Positions 10,678 through 25,519 of a stretch of 64,000 nucleotides of DNA are shown piece after piece (positions within the stretch are counted from its first letter, which is position 1; each line of letters opens with the position of its first letter). The stretch is from Tetragonia tetragonoides (taxonomy: Eukaryota; Streptophyta; Magnoliopsida; Caryophyllales; Aizoaceae). Location of the stretch: positions 23,592,501-23,656,500 of the forward strand of contig CM076140.1 in assembly GCA_038025085.1 (NCBI GenBank), written 5' to 3'. The translations under genes and the position numbers were made by a program. A model generated the notes under the pieces. That model made no database searches. It was given only the letters and a program-made list of their open reading frames with translations, and was not told the origin of the DNA.

Positions 10678-11849
10678 TATATATACATATAACTGGGTCC
10701 TTCTTCGTGTGGTGTCGACACGTGGAAAGCCACATAGGCAAGCCACGTCGTGTGAGCATGACACGTAAGCCGACACGTAAGCACAAACTTGCCATGCAAC
10801 ATGACACATCATTCATCATTAATGTCTCATCATTAGTTGACTTAATTACATATTTATTAGCATATTTCTAAATTACAAAATAAAATAACTTTAGTTACGT
10901 AATTCAAAAAATTATAAATCTGACTCTGTTGAATTGGATTTAAAAAATGCTTCAAAAATTATATATATGTATATGTCCTATAAAAGTTGGATCCTTTCCA
11001 TGTGGTGGTGACACGTAGGTCGTCATATAAGAGGAAATATTCGTGTGAAATGACACGTAGACGCCATTATTTCCGTGTGGTAATGACACGTAGGACGTCA
11101 CATAAGAAGAAATATTGGTGTGAAGATGACACATAGACCCCACATGTGCTCAACTTTGTCACATACTTTTAGTTGTGCATTATAAAACGAGCATGTACTA
11201 TCAACTTTTAGGGCACATATACCGTTAATGCAGAGTGAGTTTATTCATTATTTTCATTAATTGAATTACTTATTAAAATTAGTTTACACATCTATCTAAA
11301 CTTAGTCCAATCTCATTATAAATGGAGGTGGCATGAAAGTATCATTTTCAAGAATTAGCATATCGCATCCTATGGATAGAAGTCTTTGCAAAAATAAAAA
11401 TAATTCACATCAAATATATTTTAAGCATTATATTATTAAATATATTCATAAAATTATTTTACGAGCCCGCGCGAAGCAAAGGAAAATGACATGTAGGCGC
11501 CACATAGTTTTAGTTGTGAGGTATAAAACGAGCATGAGGTATCACTTTTAGTGTACATATACCATTAATGCATAGTGAGTTTATTCATTTTTTTTTTCTT
11601 TAATTGAATTACTTATTAAACTTAGTGTAATATACTATATCTATTCTCTACTTAAATTTAGTCCAATCTCGTTACAAATTTTCAAGAATTAGCATGCACC
11701 TATGGATAGAAATCTTTACAAAAATAAATTAAAATTTATTTTGTCAATAATATTAATAATTTCACTTCGAATATTTTAAGCACTTTATTATTAAATATAT
11801 TTATAAAATTATTTTACGAGCCCGTGCGAAGCACGAGGATAAAACCTAG
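10678..11849 (+). mobile_element. Helitron-like unit 2
   Basis: 1172 bases. Starts TATATATACATATAACTGGG, contains the ACACGTGG/CCACATAGGCAAGCC block, and ends with a near-perfect stem CCCGTGCGAAGCACGAGG and CTAG at 11846-11849. The 3' module of about 340 bases is present twice: once ending at 11485 with a decayed hairpin (CCCGCGCGAAGCAAAGG) and once at the end. Aligns over its full length with unit 3. Confidence 0.65.
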
Positions 11850-13034
11850 TATATAACTATAATTGGGTCCTTTTTCGTGTGATGCCGACACGTGGGACGC
11901 CACATAGGCAAGCCACGTCGTGTGGGCATGACACGTAAGCACAAACTTGCCATGCAGCATGACACATCATCCATTCATTAATGTCTCATCGTTAGTTGAC
12001 TTAATTATATATTTATTAGCATATTTCTAAATTACAAAATAAATTAACTTTAGTTACGTAAGTTAAAAAAATTATAAATCTGACTCCATTGAGTTGGATT
12101 TAGATAATGATTCAAAACAAGATATATATGTATATGTCCTATAAAAGTTGGGTTCTTTCCATGCGGTGGTGACATGTAGGATGTCATATAAGAGGAAATA
12201 TTCGTGTTAAAATGACAAGTTGACGCCGTTATTTCCGTGTGGTGATGATACATAGGACGTCACATAAGAGGAAACATTCGTGTGAAGATGACACATAAAC
12301 CCCACATGTGCTCAACTTTCACATAGTCTTAGTTGTGCGGTATAAACGAGCATGTGCTATCAACTTTTAGGACTCATATACCGTCAATGCAGAATGAGTT
12401 TATTCATTATTTTCATTAATTGAATTACTTATTAAAATTAGTGTACATATCTATCTAAACTTAGTCCAATCTCATTACAAATGGAGGTGACATGAAAGTA
12501 TCATTTTCAAAAATTAGCATGTCGTATCCTATGGATAGAAGTCTTTGCAAATATAAAATTAAAATGTATTTTACTAATAATATTAATAATTTCACATCAA
12601 ATATTTTAAGCATTATATTATTAAATATATTCATAAAATTATTTTACGAGCCCGTGCAAATCACGGGAAAATGACATGTAGATGCCACATAGTTTTAGTT
12701 GTGCGGTATAAAATGAGCATGAGGTATCAACTTTTAGTGTACATATACCATTAATGCATAATGAGTTTATTCAGTTTTTTCTTTAATTGAATTACTTATT
12801 AAAATTAGTGTACATATACTAATTTTATTCTCTATTTAAATTTAGTCCAATCTCACTACAAATTTTCAAGAATTAGCATGCATCCTATGGATAGAAATCT
12901 TTCCAAAAATAAATTAAAATGTATTTTATCAATTATATTAATAATTTTACTTCAAATATTTTAAGCATTTTATTATTAAATATATTCATGAAATTATTTT
13001 ACAAGCACGTGCTTCGCACGGGGATAAAACCTAG
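11850..13034 (+). mobile_element. Helitron-like unit 3
   Basis: 1185 bases, with the same order of blocks as unit 2 including the duplicated 3' module (internal decayed hairpin CCCGTGCAAATCACGGG near 12650). Ends with a stem built on GCACGTGCTTCGCACGGGG and CTAG at 13031-13034. Units 2 and 3 therefore form a head-to-tail tandem of about 1.18 kb. Confidence 0.65.
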
Positions 13035-13517
13035 TAAATGACTATAATTGGGTCCTTATTCGTGTGAGACGACACGTGGGATGACACTTTAGCGTTCACA
13101 TTGGCATGGTGATGACACCTAAGAGCCATGTAAGCATGCAAGTGTCACCAATTAATGCTCACCATTATTAGCCTTTATTAGTATGACAATTACTATTATT
13201 AGCAAATTGTTCAAATAAATTTTAATATAATATAACTTTGGTTACACAACTCTAAAAAAATTATAATTCTTACTTCATTGGATCAGGATTAAAACGTACT
13301 TCGATGAGATATATATGTCCTATGTTTGATAAAGTGAAATTCTAGATGCTCTTCATCCTTTTTTAGGGGATTTTTGGTAGAAAATAAGCGAACGTATAAA
13401 TAGTAATTATGTATATAACAAAAGACTAATAATCAAACAAGACCGGAAATATTAAAGTACTTTATTGAAAACTTCTTTCGAGCACGTGCTATTTGCATGT
13501 TGAGTGGTGACTCCACG
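13035..13517 (+). mobile_element. Start of a fourth Helitron-like unit, cut by the Tekay insertion
   Basis: Begins with the family's AATTGGGTCCTTATTCGTGT and CGACACGTGGGATGAC blocks, then diverges into AT-rich DNA. It is interrupted at 13517 by the chromovirus and resumes at 25520 with sequence homologous to 8715-9100. Confidence 0.55.
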
Positions 13518-16254
<2,737 letters not shown>

Positions 16255-16256
16255 AA

Positions 16257-16270
16257 TAGTATCAGAGCCC
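16257..16270 (+). promoter_or_regulatory. Primer binding site (initiator tRNA-Met type)
   Basis: TAGTATCAGAGCCC lies two bases after the 5' LTR. It matches the usual TGGTATCAGAGC complement of the tRNA-iMet 3' end with one change (G to A). Confidence 0.8.
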
Positions 16271-16447
16271 TATGTTTAAAATTGTTGCTTTGGATTAATT
16301 AATGAATTAATAAAGATTAGTCTAATTTTGGGGGAAATTAAAAGTAATTAAAGCCGTTGAGCGTAGTAGTCCTAGAAGATAGGAATTATTTGAAATCACT
16401 TTGCTTGTGATTTATAAAGTTCTTATTGTTTGATTGTCTACCTGTAG

Positions 16448-17367
16448 ATGGTAAGGACAAGAGTAACTACGAGGAAGTCGACTGCGCACCAAATGGCACA
16501 CGCCCTAACTCTCCGTGCAAACCCCATGGAGTATGTACCTTCATCGGACAGCGAGACGACGGGAAACAACGTTGAACGTGCGCCACGAGGCCGCGCCAGA
16601 CTGCGCCGCGCACGAGGACGTCGCACCGTGCAAGCCGCGCCTGCTGCCGCCCCACCCTCCCTACATATCACGCGTGTATAGGACAAGGATGAGGATCCCT
16701 CCGAGTCTGAGCCTAAGTATACCCCAGCTGACAAGCATAATGATATGCCGGATTTGGAAGATATTGGGGTCGAGAACGACAACCACATTGCACCTACTGC
16801 TGCACCTACTGTTGCACCTATCCTTGCTGCAAATTGGTCTCCACCTGTGGAGTCATTCTTCAAACTAACGCTGAGCTCGAGGATACTCGTATCTACATAC
16901 GAAGTGCTTACACTACGATCGAGCGTTATCAGTACGAGAATCGCACGAGTCTACATGAAGGCTTATGGGTAGAGCTACTGCTAGCTGGTCTGCCTAACAT
17001 CCATCCTTGGATGGGACTCAAGGAGAAGTACGACGACGTGGTCTCCAAGAGTGGTCATCTGCACGAGAATAAATATGATGAAGGGACGCGATGGTCTCTC
17101 TGCTTTAGGGGTGTCGCAGCCGAGTTATGCATGTCTGAGTTCGAGTGGAAGGTGAACCGAGTGCTAGTGTCTGCGCCGAAGGGTATATGTGAGTACTGCT
17201 GGACCAAGAAATGCAAACACGCCGATGATTTTAGGAAGTGTTTCATGCCCTAGAAGTTTGGTGGATATGCCTATCCGTACACGCCCTACAAGAAGGTGAA
17301 GCCTAGGAGGAAGGACGATCATGATGAGTCCCCTAGCGCGAAACAGCAATGTGCGAGTGTCAAGTAG
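16448..17367 (+). pseudogene. Extra open frame between primer site and gag, not recognised
   Basis: A frame of about 300 residues (MVRTRVTTRKSTAHQMAHAL at 16448 to CASVK, stop 17365-17367), broken by a stop at 16679-16681, one frameshift near 16860 and a stop at 17251-17253, but otherwise coherent. Segments: a basic Arg-rich stretch (RGRARLRRARGRRT), an acidic Pro/Ala linker, a folded-looking part (YTTIERYQYENRTSLHEGLW, MGLKEKYDDVV), then a Cys-rich motif (CEYCWTKKCKHADDFRKCF), possibly zinc-binding, and a basic tail. It is not gag, which begins 700 bases later. I know no named domain for it. Confidence 0.5.
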
Positions 17368-18021
17368 AACTAGATGATTACTTTATTAGTTTTATTTGAG
17401 TTTTATTGAACTTTTAGTTATCGTGATGACCCTGCGTGGTCAAGTTTGATGTTGGTGTAGTTGCATAGGCAACAAATATTAATATTGTAATTTACTTGCA
17501 ATTTGTCTCATTGCAAGACTATTTCATTTGATTATATGAATATCGTTGAGAATTTGTTTTATATGATCGTTTTATCACATAATTGCTTGGTTGACTCATA
17601 GCTTCAAAATGCTATCTTGTATTGCCTAGATATGATGGGAAATCCATGTCGGAATTATGGCAAAATTTTCATTGAGCATGATCATATTAATTGTGAGCCA
17701 AAGGCTAAGCATTTATTGTATGCAATTAAATGTCGTTGTTTATTGCCCTACTAAATAGTATGGAGCCTCGATGTGTGAATTGTTAATGTTATTACTTATC
17801 AATCGTGTGAGACCAATGTGTCTACTTTGTTATTGCATATCGAACTATTATGCATGAGAACTGAGAACTGTTCAAAGCAAGTATGTTGCTTAGACCTACA
17901 ATGTAAGGTCGATCATTGGAACTTATATGTTATTTGCTAAATGTCAAGAGAAAGGTTTTATTTACAACATATACCTCTCAACTAGACCCCGAATTGGGTC
18001 AAATGTGCCAACTTTGCTGAA
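17368..18021. other. Non-coding spacer between the extra frame and gag
   Basis: AT-rich, no supported frame. It could be a leader or intron allowing the downstream gag to be translated from its own message, but no clear splice pair was identified. Confidence 0.5.
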
Positions 18022-18063
18022 ATGGTGATCAACCATTGCTCTTTTATGTCTCAGATTGTTATA

Positions 18064-19283
18064 ATGGCAACCAACGACCGACTCGCGAGACTAGAAATAA
18101 GTCTTCCTAATGTGGTCGAGCACATTACGCGCCAGCTAGAGCGCCAGGAGCAAGACCACAATGCGCAGAATCCTGAAATACGCAACTTTAAGGATTTTGA
18201 TGCACTCAAACCTCCGACGTTTGAGGGTGGCTCTGAGCCCACCAAGCTAGAGAACTGGATTATAGAGTTCAAGAAGTTGTTTAGGGCGACTAGTCGGCCC
18301 AACAACATGAAGGTCGACACCGCTACTTACTACCTGAAGGGTGAAGCGAACAAGTGGTGGAGCGATGTGGGCACTAAACTGCTCGCTATTGAGAACTATA
18401 GGTGGACCGAATTCAAGGAATCTATTCGTGAGAGGTTCTATCCAAGAGCTATCCATCGCCAGAAGCGACGGGAATTCGAGAACATCTACCAAGGAAAGCT
18501 ATCTGTGGCTGAGTACGCAACAAAGTTCAACGAGCTTGCTGCCTTTGCACCTAACTTGGTGACGACCGAAACGGAACGTGTCGAGAGGTTCGAAGATGGT
18601 CTGAAGTGGAATATACAACATTTTGTTATCGGAAACTCGCTGATGTTCCAAGGATCCTACGAGAAAGCCTTGAACCAAGAGCGTGCTGTGGATCATCGTG
18701 ATTCGTTGCTCGGAAAGCATAAGCGTGACGAAGGGAATTCTTTCCAGTCAAATGGCGCAGATAAGAGGCCAAGGCCGAACAACGAAAATCACAACAACCA
18801 AGGTGGTAGTCAAAACCACAACGGAATAGGAATCGTGACTAGAATACTCATAGAGCTATGATCTTAACTAGGAGGAATACGCCTTGTAGTCGATGCAACA
18901 AGACGCATCCTGGCAAGAACTATCGTGGTGACGTGCTTCAATGCTTTGACTGCAACAAGCCTGGTCACAAAGCTTCTGAATGCTGGAGTCGTGGAAGGAA
19001 CGACAATGGGCAAAACCGCGATAACAACTACAATCGTGGTGGAAATGAAAATGGTAATCGTGGAAATAGTGGAAACTACCGTGGAAATGGAGGTTACAAT
19101 AACAACAACCGCAATAGTACTGTTGCTCCTGCTGTGAACAATCACGCACAACTTCCCGCACCTGCCAACCCCGTGCAGAAAAACAACAACAACAATAGAG
19201 GGGTGAATGGAAGGGTCTATGTGCTGAACCACAACGAAGCTGAGGCGAACCCGAATGTGATCGTTGGTACTTTTTCTCGTTAA
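18064..19283 (+). pseudogene. gag: gag (capsid and CCHC zinc knuckle) of the Tekay element
   Basis: From MATNDRLARLEISLPNVVEH (ATG at 18064 preferred over the upstream ATG at 18022) through the retrotransposon gag core: LKPPTFEGGSEPTKLENWII, KGEANKWWSDVG, RFYPRAIHRQKRREFENIYQ. The frame stops at 18859-18861 and is carried on by an overlapping frame from 18858. That frame has the zinc knuckle CFDCNKPGHKASEC (Cys-X2-Cys-X4-His-X4-Cys) and a long Asn/Gly-rich tail. Gag forms the particle and packages the RNA. One frameshift separates capsid and knuckle in this copy. Confidence 0.88.
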
Positions 19284-20076
19284 CTCTCAACCTGCTTTTG
19301 CGTTGTTTGATAGTCGTGCATCGCATTCTGTTCTTTCTAAGAGCTTTGCATCTTTGATAGGTTTAGAACCTAGTTCTGTGTATAGTGCAAACATTACGAT
19401 GCCTGATTGGTCAAATGTTAATTGTAAAGCGTTGTATGAAAAGTGTCCGATTAGGATAGCTGGTTCCGATTTGCCTGCGGATTTGATTCAGATGGACTTA
19501 AAGGAATTTGATGTAATATTGGGATTAGATTGGTTATCCAAGTATAGGGCTAAGATATCGTGCTTTGAGCAGCGTGTGTCGTTGCGTGGACCGAAGGGTA
19601 GGAGGATTACCTACAGAGGAGTCGTGGTCAAGCCAAAGTTGAAGGTAGTGGCGACCATGAAAGCAAAGGAGTGTATGACTAAAGGTGAAGCGATTTACCT
19701 ATGTCATGTGGTGGATACAAGTCGAGAAGCTGAAGTCTCAAAACCTATTCCAGTTGTTTCGGAATACGCTGACGTCTTTCTAAACGAGATCCCCAGAATG
19801 CCTCCGCAACGCATTGTTCACTTCACGATCGACTTAGCTCCAGGTTCTGCTCCGATCTCGAAAGCTCCTTATCGTATGGTTCCTGTAGAGATGAAGGAAT
19901 TAAAGACGCAACTCGAGGAACTACTGGAGAACGGATACATACGCCCGAGTGTATCTCCTTGGGGTGCTCCTGTTCTGTTCGTACGCAAGAAGGATGGTAG
20001 TATGAGACTGTGCATAGACTACCGAGAGTTGAACAAGATCACGATCAAGAATCGTTATCCACTGCGACCTATTTGA
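19264..20076 (+). pseudogene. pol: pol: aspartic protease and start of reverse transcriptase
   Basis: The protease active-site region reads [13 protein letters not shown]. The family has D-S-G-A-S-H, so the catalytic glycine is replaced by arginine. The flap and hydrophobic Gly segment follow ([19 protein letters not shown]). Reverse transcriptase then starts with [20 protein letters not shown], the [20 protein letters not shown] block and [15 protein letters not shown], where the frame ends in a stop at 20074-20076. Together with the DSG change, the polyprotein is not functional here. Confidence 0.88.
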
Positions 20077-21130
20077 CCAACTTCGTGGAGCGACTGTCTT
20101 CTCAAAGATCGATCTACGTTCAGGATACCATCAACTGCGAATTTCCTAGCCTGACATTGCAAAAACCGCATTTAGGATGACGTATGGACACAACGAGTTC
20201 ACAGTTATGCCTTTTGGGTTGACGAACGCACATGCAAAGTTTATGGATTTGATGAACCGTACGTTCCAGCCTTACCTCAATCAGTTCGTAGTTGTCTTTA
20301 TTGACGATATTTTGGTCTATTCGAAGAATGCTGCTGAGCACGAGCAACACTTGCGAACCGTTTTGGAGATTTTGCGACGACATCAACTTTACGTGAAGTT
20401 GTCAAAGTGCGAGTTTTGGTTAGAGATTGTTTCCTTCTTAGGACACGTGGTGTCTAAGAGTGGAGTTGTTGTTGACCCGAAAAAGATTAGAGTTGTTATG
20501 GACTGGTCCGCACCAAAGAGCATGACTGAAGTTAGAAGTTTTCTTGGGTTAGCTGGTTACTATCGTAGGTTTGTGGAAGGATTTTCCAAGATAGCACAGC
20601 CTATGACAAACTTGATGAAGAAGACGATGAAGTTCGTGTGATCTGAAAAGTGTGAAGCTGTTTTTCAAGAGGTGAACAAACGTCTTACGAGCGCGCCGAT
20701 TTTGACGTTGTCATCGGGAACTGAAGGATATGATGTCTATAGTGACGCGTCTAAGCATGGCTTAGGCTGTGTTTTGATGCGGCATGGTAAAGTAGTGGCT
20801 TATGCCTCAAGACAACTGAAGAAACACGAGGATAACTACCCTACTCACGACTTAGAGCTCGCTGCTATCGTATTTGCTTTGAAGATTTGACGACATTATC
20901 TCTATGGCTCTGTTGTCAATATGTATACGGGCCACAAGAGTCTCAAGTAAATTTTCACCCAAAAGGATTTGAACATGCGACAAAGAAGATGGCTAGAGTT
21001 GTTGACAAAGTACGACATCGATATCCAGTATCACGAAGGAAAAGGTAACGTGGTAGCTAACGCTTTGAGTAGAAAGACTCTTCATACGTTGAATACTGCT
21101 TTAGTACTTCCGAAGGAGATCATTCGCGAT
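20077..21130 (+). pseudogene. pol: pol: reverse transcriptase core and RNase H
   Basis: Continues the RT in another frame: [15 protein letters not shown], then [20 protein letters not shown], the catalytic [11 protein letters not shown] (normally YIDD/FIDD, intact here) and [15 protein letters not shown]. RNase H follows: [16 protein letters not shown], then [20 protein letters not shown] and [11 protein letters not shown]. Stops at 20641, 20890 and about 20950 interrupt it. The end ([19 protein letters not shown], near 21076) marks the end of RNase H. Confidence 0.88.
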
Positions 21131-22608
21131 TTACCTTAGCGCATATGTCAGTTCGACCAACCTTACTCGACGAGATCAAGAGTAAACAGAATTTAGATGA
21201 GTATCTTCAACGGATTCTACACCACAAGGACGATGGTAGATCCGAGGACTTTTCTACTGGTCAAGACGGTGTCTTGAGATTTCGTGATCATGTCTGTGTG
21301 TCGAATGACCCGGATATCAAAAGTCAGATTCTGGGTGAAGCTCGCAATACATCGCATTCTGTGCATCCTGGTGGAGACAATCTATACAAAGACGTTCGCC
21401 AAATATTTTGGTGGAAAGGAATGAAACAAGATGTCGCTGAATTCGTGGCTTAGTGTTCTGACGTGTCAGAAGGTCAAGATCGAACACAAGAGACCTGGTG
21501 GAATGATTCAATCGCTTGAAGTTCCTACGTGAAAATGGAATTCAATCTCAATGGACTTTGTCATGGGTTTACCATTGACACAGAAGAAGAAGAACGCCAT
21601 TTGTGTCGTTGTGGATCACTTGACAAAAGTTGCGAGATTTATCCCAATGAATGAAACTTGGGAAATGGAGAAACTAGCCAATGATTACGTCAAGGAACTC
21701 ATGAGACTTCATGGTGTTCCAGAAGATATCGTTTCAGATTCAGACTCGAGGTTTCTCTCTCACTTTTGGCAGAAATTGCAAGAAGCTTTTGGAAGCAAGT
21801 TGAAGTTCAGTACTGCTTTTCATCCTGCGACTGATGGTCAGACGGAAAGGACGATTCAAACTTTGGAGGATATGCTACGAGCATGTGCTCTCGAGTATCA
21901 AGGCTCGTGGGATACACACATTCCGTTGATCGCGTTTTCTTACAACAACAGCTATCACTCAAGCATTGATCGAGCGCCTTATGAAGCACTGTATGGTAGG
22001 AAATGTAGATCGCCCGTTTGTTGGAACGATATTAGCGAAACTGCAGTTTTCGGTCCAGAAATGATCCAGTAGACCGTAGATATGGTCAAAATGATTCAAG
22101 CAAAGATGCGTAGTGCTCAAGATCGCCAGAAATCTTACGCGGATAGAGGTCGTAGACCTGAAGAGTTTCAGGTGGGAAGCAAGGTACTTTTGCGAGTATC
22201 TCCTACCAAGGGTGTCATACGTTTTGGTCATAAGGGGAAGTTGAGTCCTCGTTACATTGGACCTTACGAGATCCTGGAAAGGATTGGTGAGGTTGCCTAT
22301 CGACTAGCTTTACCTGTGGAAGTTGCAAAAGTCCACAGTGTGTTTCATCTCTCCAGTTGAAGCGATACGTACATGATCGAACTCATGTCGTTCAACCTGA
22401 AGAAATCGATCTCGATGAAAGTCTGACTTATGAAGAGCATCCTATCAAAATAGTGGATCGCAAAGAACGCTCAACTCGAACAAAGACTATTCTGATTGTC
22501 ACGGTCGTTTGGTCTCGACAAGGTCAAGAGGAAGCGACATGGGAAGCAGAATCCATGATGCGCGAGAAGTATCCAGACCTCTTTCTAGAAGATACTAGTC
22601 CCACTTGA
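21131..22608 (+). pseudogene. pol: pol: integrase with C-terminal chromodomain-like tail
   Basis: Zinc-binding N-terminal part (HSVHPGGDNLYKDVRQIFWW then CLTCQKVKIEHKRPGG, where a stop falls just before the CxxC). Core domain with the acidic triad visible: SMDFVMGLPLTQ (first Asp), IVSDSDSRFLSHFWQ (second), HPATDGQTERTIQTLED (Glu). Then GRRPEEFQVGSKVLLRVSP, KLSPRYIGPYEILERIG and VFHLS. The last frame (22357-22608) ends EEATWEAESMMREKYPDLF, the typical end of a chromodomain that guides insertion to heterochromatin in chromoviruses. Stops at 21453, 22072 and 22360. Confidence 0.9.
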
Positions 22609-22626
22609 GTTTCGGGACAAAACTCC

Positions 22627-22887
22627 TTTTAAGGAGGGTAGAATGTCACGCCTCGAAATTTTGTCTTTTTGCGTGTTTTGTTTATCGCTTTGCACGAATT
22701 GCATTTTCAAGCATTGCATGTTGCATTGCTAATAAAGTTAGAATTACGATCGTACTTGCTCATCTTACATATGTTAGAGTCCTACAAATTGTTTTATACC
22801 TTCGTATGGGTAAACTCGTTTTGTTTTGGGAAGTGATTACTTCATGTTTCAAGTTTCGGGACAAAACTTCTTTTAAGGAAGGTAGAA
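22627..22887 (+). promoter_or_regulatory. Duplicated polypurine-tract region before the 3' LTR
   Basis: Two copies of TTTCGGGACAAAACT(C/T)C followed by TTTTAAGGA(G/A)GGTAGAA: 22610-22643 and 22852-22887. The second directly precedes the 3' LTR (TGTGATACC). The first directly precedes TGTCACGCCTCG, which looks like the start of a different Tekay-type LTR. Confidence 0.65.
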
Positions 22888-23554
22888 TGTGATACCCCAA
22901 TATTTTCTATAATTATTATATTGATTTATAAATGATTTATAAATAGTTTCGGAGATTAAATCGTATGTTCTTTCAAGGATTCGATTTATTCAATTAAAGC
23001 CATAATAATATTAATTATTATTATGGGACTTTCATAAATTGTATTTATCAATTTTGGGGAGTTTAATTAAAATATTTTATATATGAATAAGAATTATTCA
23101 TATTATTTTATTTAGTTTTAGTTAGTTTTAATTAACTATTTAAATCAAAAAAATTATTAAATAAATTCCTAAACCTACTAGTATTTGACTTGGGTTGACT
23201 GAGGGCTTATATAAAGAAAAATAGGGAGCAATTAATCAGTTTACACAACTGATCAAACCCTCACAAGCTCTCTCTCTCTCCTTCTCTCACTCTCACGGCC
23301 TCTCTCTCATTCTCTCTCCCCTTGTTTCTCCCGCCGACAGCCGAGCACCGCGACCCCTCCACCTCCGGTGAGCAACCAGGCTGACGAGCCAAGTCCGCCA
23401 CCCTTCTCTCTCTCTCTTTCTCTTTCTTTTTCTTTCTCTTTCTCTTTCTCCTCCCCCGCGGGTTCTCTCTCTCACCGCCCTCTTGCGCGACCGCTGGACC
23501 ACCACCGGACCACGAGGCCGTCGCCTGAGTGGTGACCAGCGGGTGGTTGGCGCT

Positions 23555-23642
<88 letters not shown>

Positions 23643-25519
23643 TTTCTCTCTCCTTCTCTCTTGTTCTCCCCCTTTCTCCGTTCGCATATCTCTCTTTCTC
23701 TCTCCTCTTCGCCGGAGCTCTGGCGACCACCATCCCCAGCCACGGTGGTCATTGGGTGGTGGTGGTAATGATGGGTCGGGTTATGGGTCACATTCATGGT
23801 TACCCGTGACCGAGACCTAGTTTTGAAGTTAGGGTTTCGTTTTTATATTTTTATAATTATTAATTCGATTTTCAGTATTTTCGATTTAATGTTTTTATTT
23901 TTCTACACTCATTGGGAATCATAATTCGGATTTTCAAAAGATTGGATTGGTTGAAATAAATCAAAGAATTTAATAAAAATATCAGATTAATATTTCATTA
24001 CTCTTTGATTTTTCGTATTAAATTAATACTGATTCGATAATTATTTTTAATTTGGACCTAACGAGCAAGCGTGATAATCTTTGATCGTTGGAGTGTACTT
24101 TCTGTTTGGAAGTGTTTGTACTGGTAAGCTCTCATGCCTAACTCCTTTCAAAGCCTCATCAAAACTATTTTGATGTGTAATGTGCTAATTGGGAAATTAT
24201 TGTGAATTTAATATGCAAAGCATGATTAAATTATATCGTCGTTATTATGAGATTTATTAAGCATGTTTACTGCTGTAATTATGAAATGTAATGAGCATGT
24301 CGATATTATCATGTTTTGAGAATTAATTAGTCCATATGATGATTATTGGACAATTGTTGAATGGTGAAGTATTAGTATTATTATGCTATTAAATAATTGC
24401 TAATTGGTATGGGTATTATTGAGTGCTAGTGATGCCGAAATTGTGCTAGACATGCAATGTCATCTTTATTGACTTATCGTCATTGAATTAAAGCATGTTT
24501 AATTCTCATCGTATTGAATTATCATTATCGTCTTATCTATTATTCATTGTCAAGAGCATGAAATGAATTAGTAAGTCGTGGTCTCGTAGTACCACTATGT
24601 CAACCAATGCAAATTATGTGGATCGAATTAAATGAGAGTAAGACTCCTAATGGATCCCTAGGAGTAGTCGAGCAATCGAGATTACACCTAATGGTGTAGT
24701 TCAAGGGATGAGTGATTCCCAAGTTACTTATGGACACCTCACAGTGTGTTTGGGATGGATCATTCCCCATTTATTAAGTCCTCTAGGCTCTTTTATTGTA
24801 CTAGAGGTAGTGTGCACACTAGAGTCATGAAGTCCATGGCACGATTGTATCTTCGATGAACAGTATGGGTAATCGCTATTCTTTCACTCTCTTACATCTC
24901 TCTAATCAAGACGGATTGTCTCTGTCGTATTTTGTATGATCACTATACAAGAATTGCATGTAAAAGATTGTCGTTATGCGTATGCTTGATTATATGCTTA
25001 TGTGCGTATGCAAATGAATTTCAATGATTCTTTTAAAACCTCAGTTAAGGTTTGTGAAACATTTTTACTGGGTACGGATGACGTTTATTCAGTTTATCTG
25101 ATTTTTGTTTCTTTTCCTTTCTTCTGTATTTTGTTTCCGTCACGGAAACCAAACTGCAGGTTTAGTTGAATGAGGACGTACAGCTTGGAAGTTAGAGTTG
25201 GCGTCGGTTTTTAGAACTCTTTCTGTTTAGTTGAGATCGTTGGCATTTTATTGGTTTTAGCCCTTGAAGGCAAGTTGTTATAAATTGGTTTAATGGTTTT
25301 GCCTCACTCTATAGACAACTCTGATATTAACTGTTTTAGATTGTTTTAGTTTCCATAGTAAGCTTCTTTGATGCCTAGACTTTCTTTCTGCTTAGCATTT
25401 ACTCCTTAGTGATAAATGTTGCAGTGAAGCCCTTGGGTTTGTGACGATTCAGCGGTGTCGAGTCATGCACAGCGACGTCGATAGCTCCCAGGAAATCGTT
25501 GTAAATTCGGGGTGTTACA
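22888..25519 (+). repeat. 3' LTR of the Tekay element
   Basis: 2632 bases, TGTGATACCCC to GGGTGTTACA, collinear with 13518-16254. TATA box TTATATAAAG near 23209. The CT tract is at 23556-23640. It lacks a segment of about 60 bases present in the 5' LTR (near 24430). Scattered substitutions show that insertion was not recent. Confidence 0.92.
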
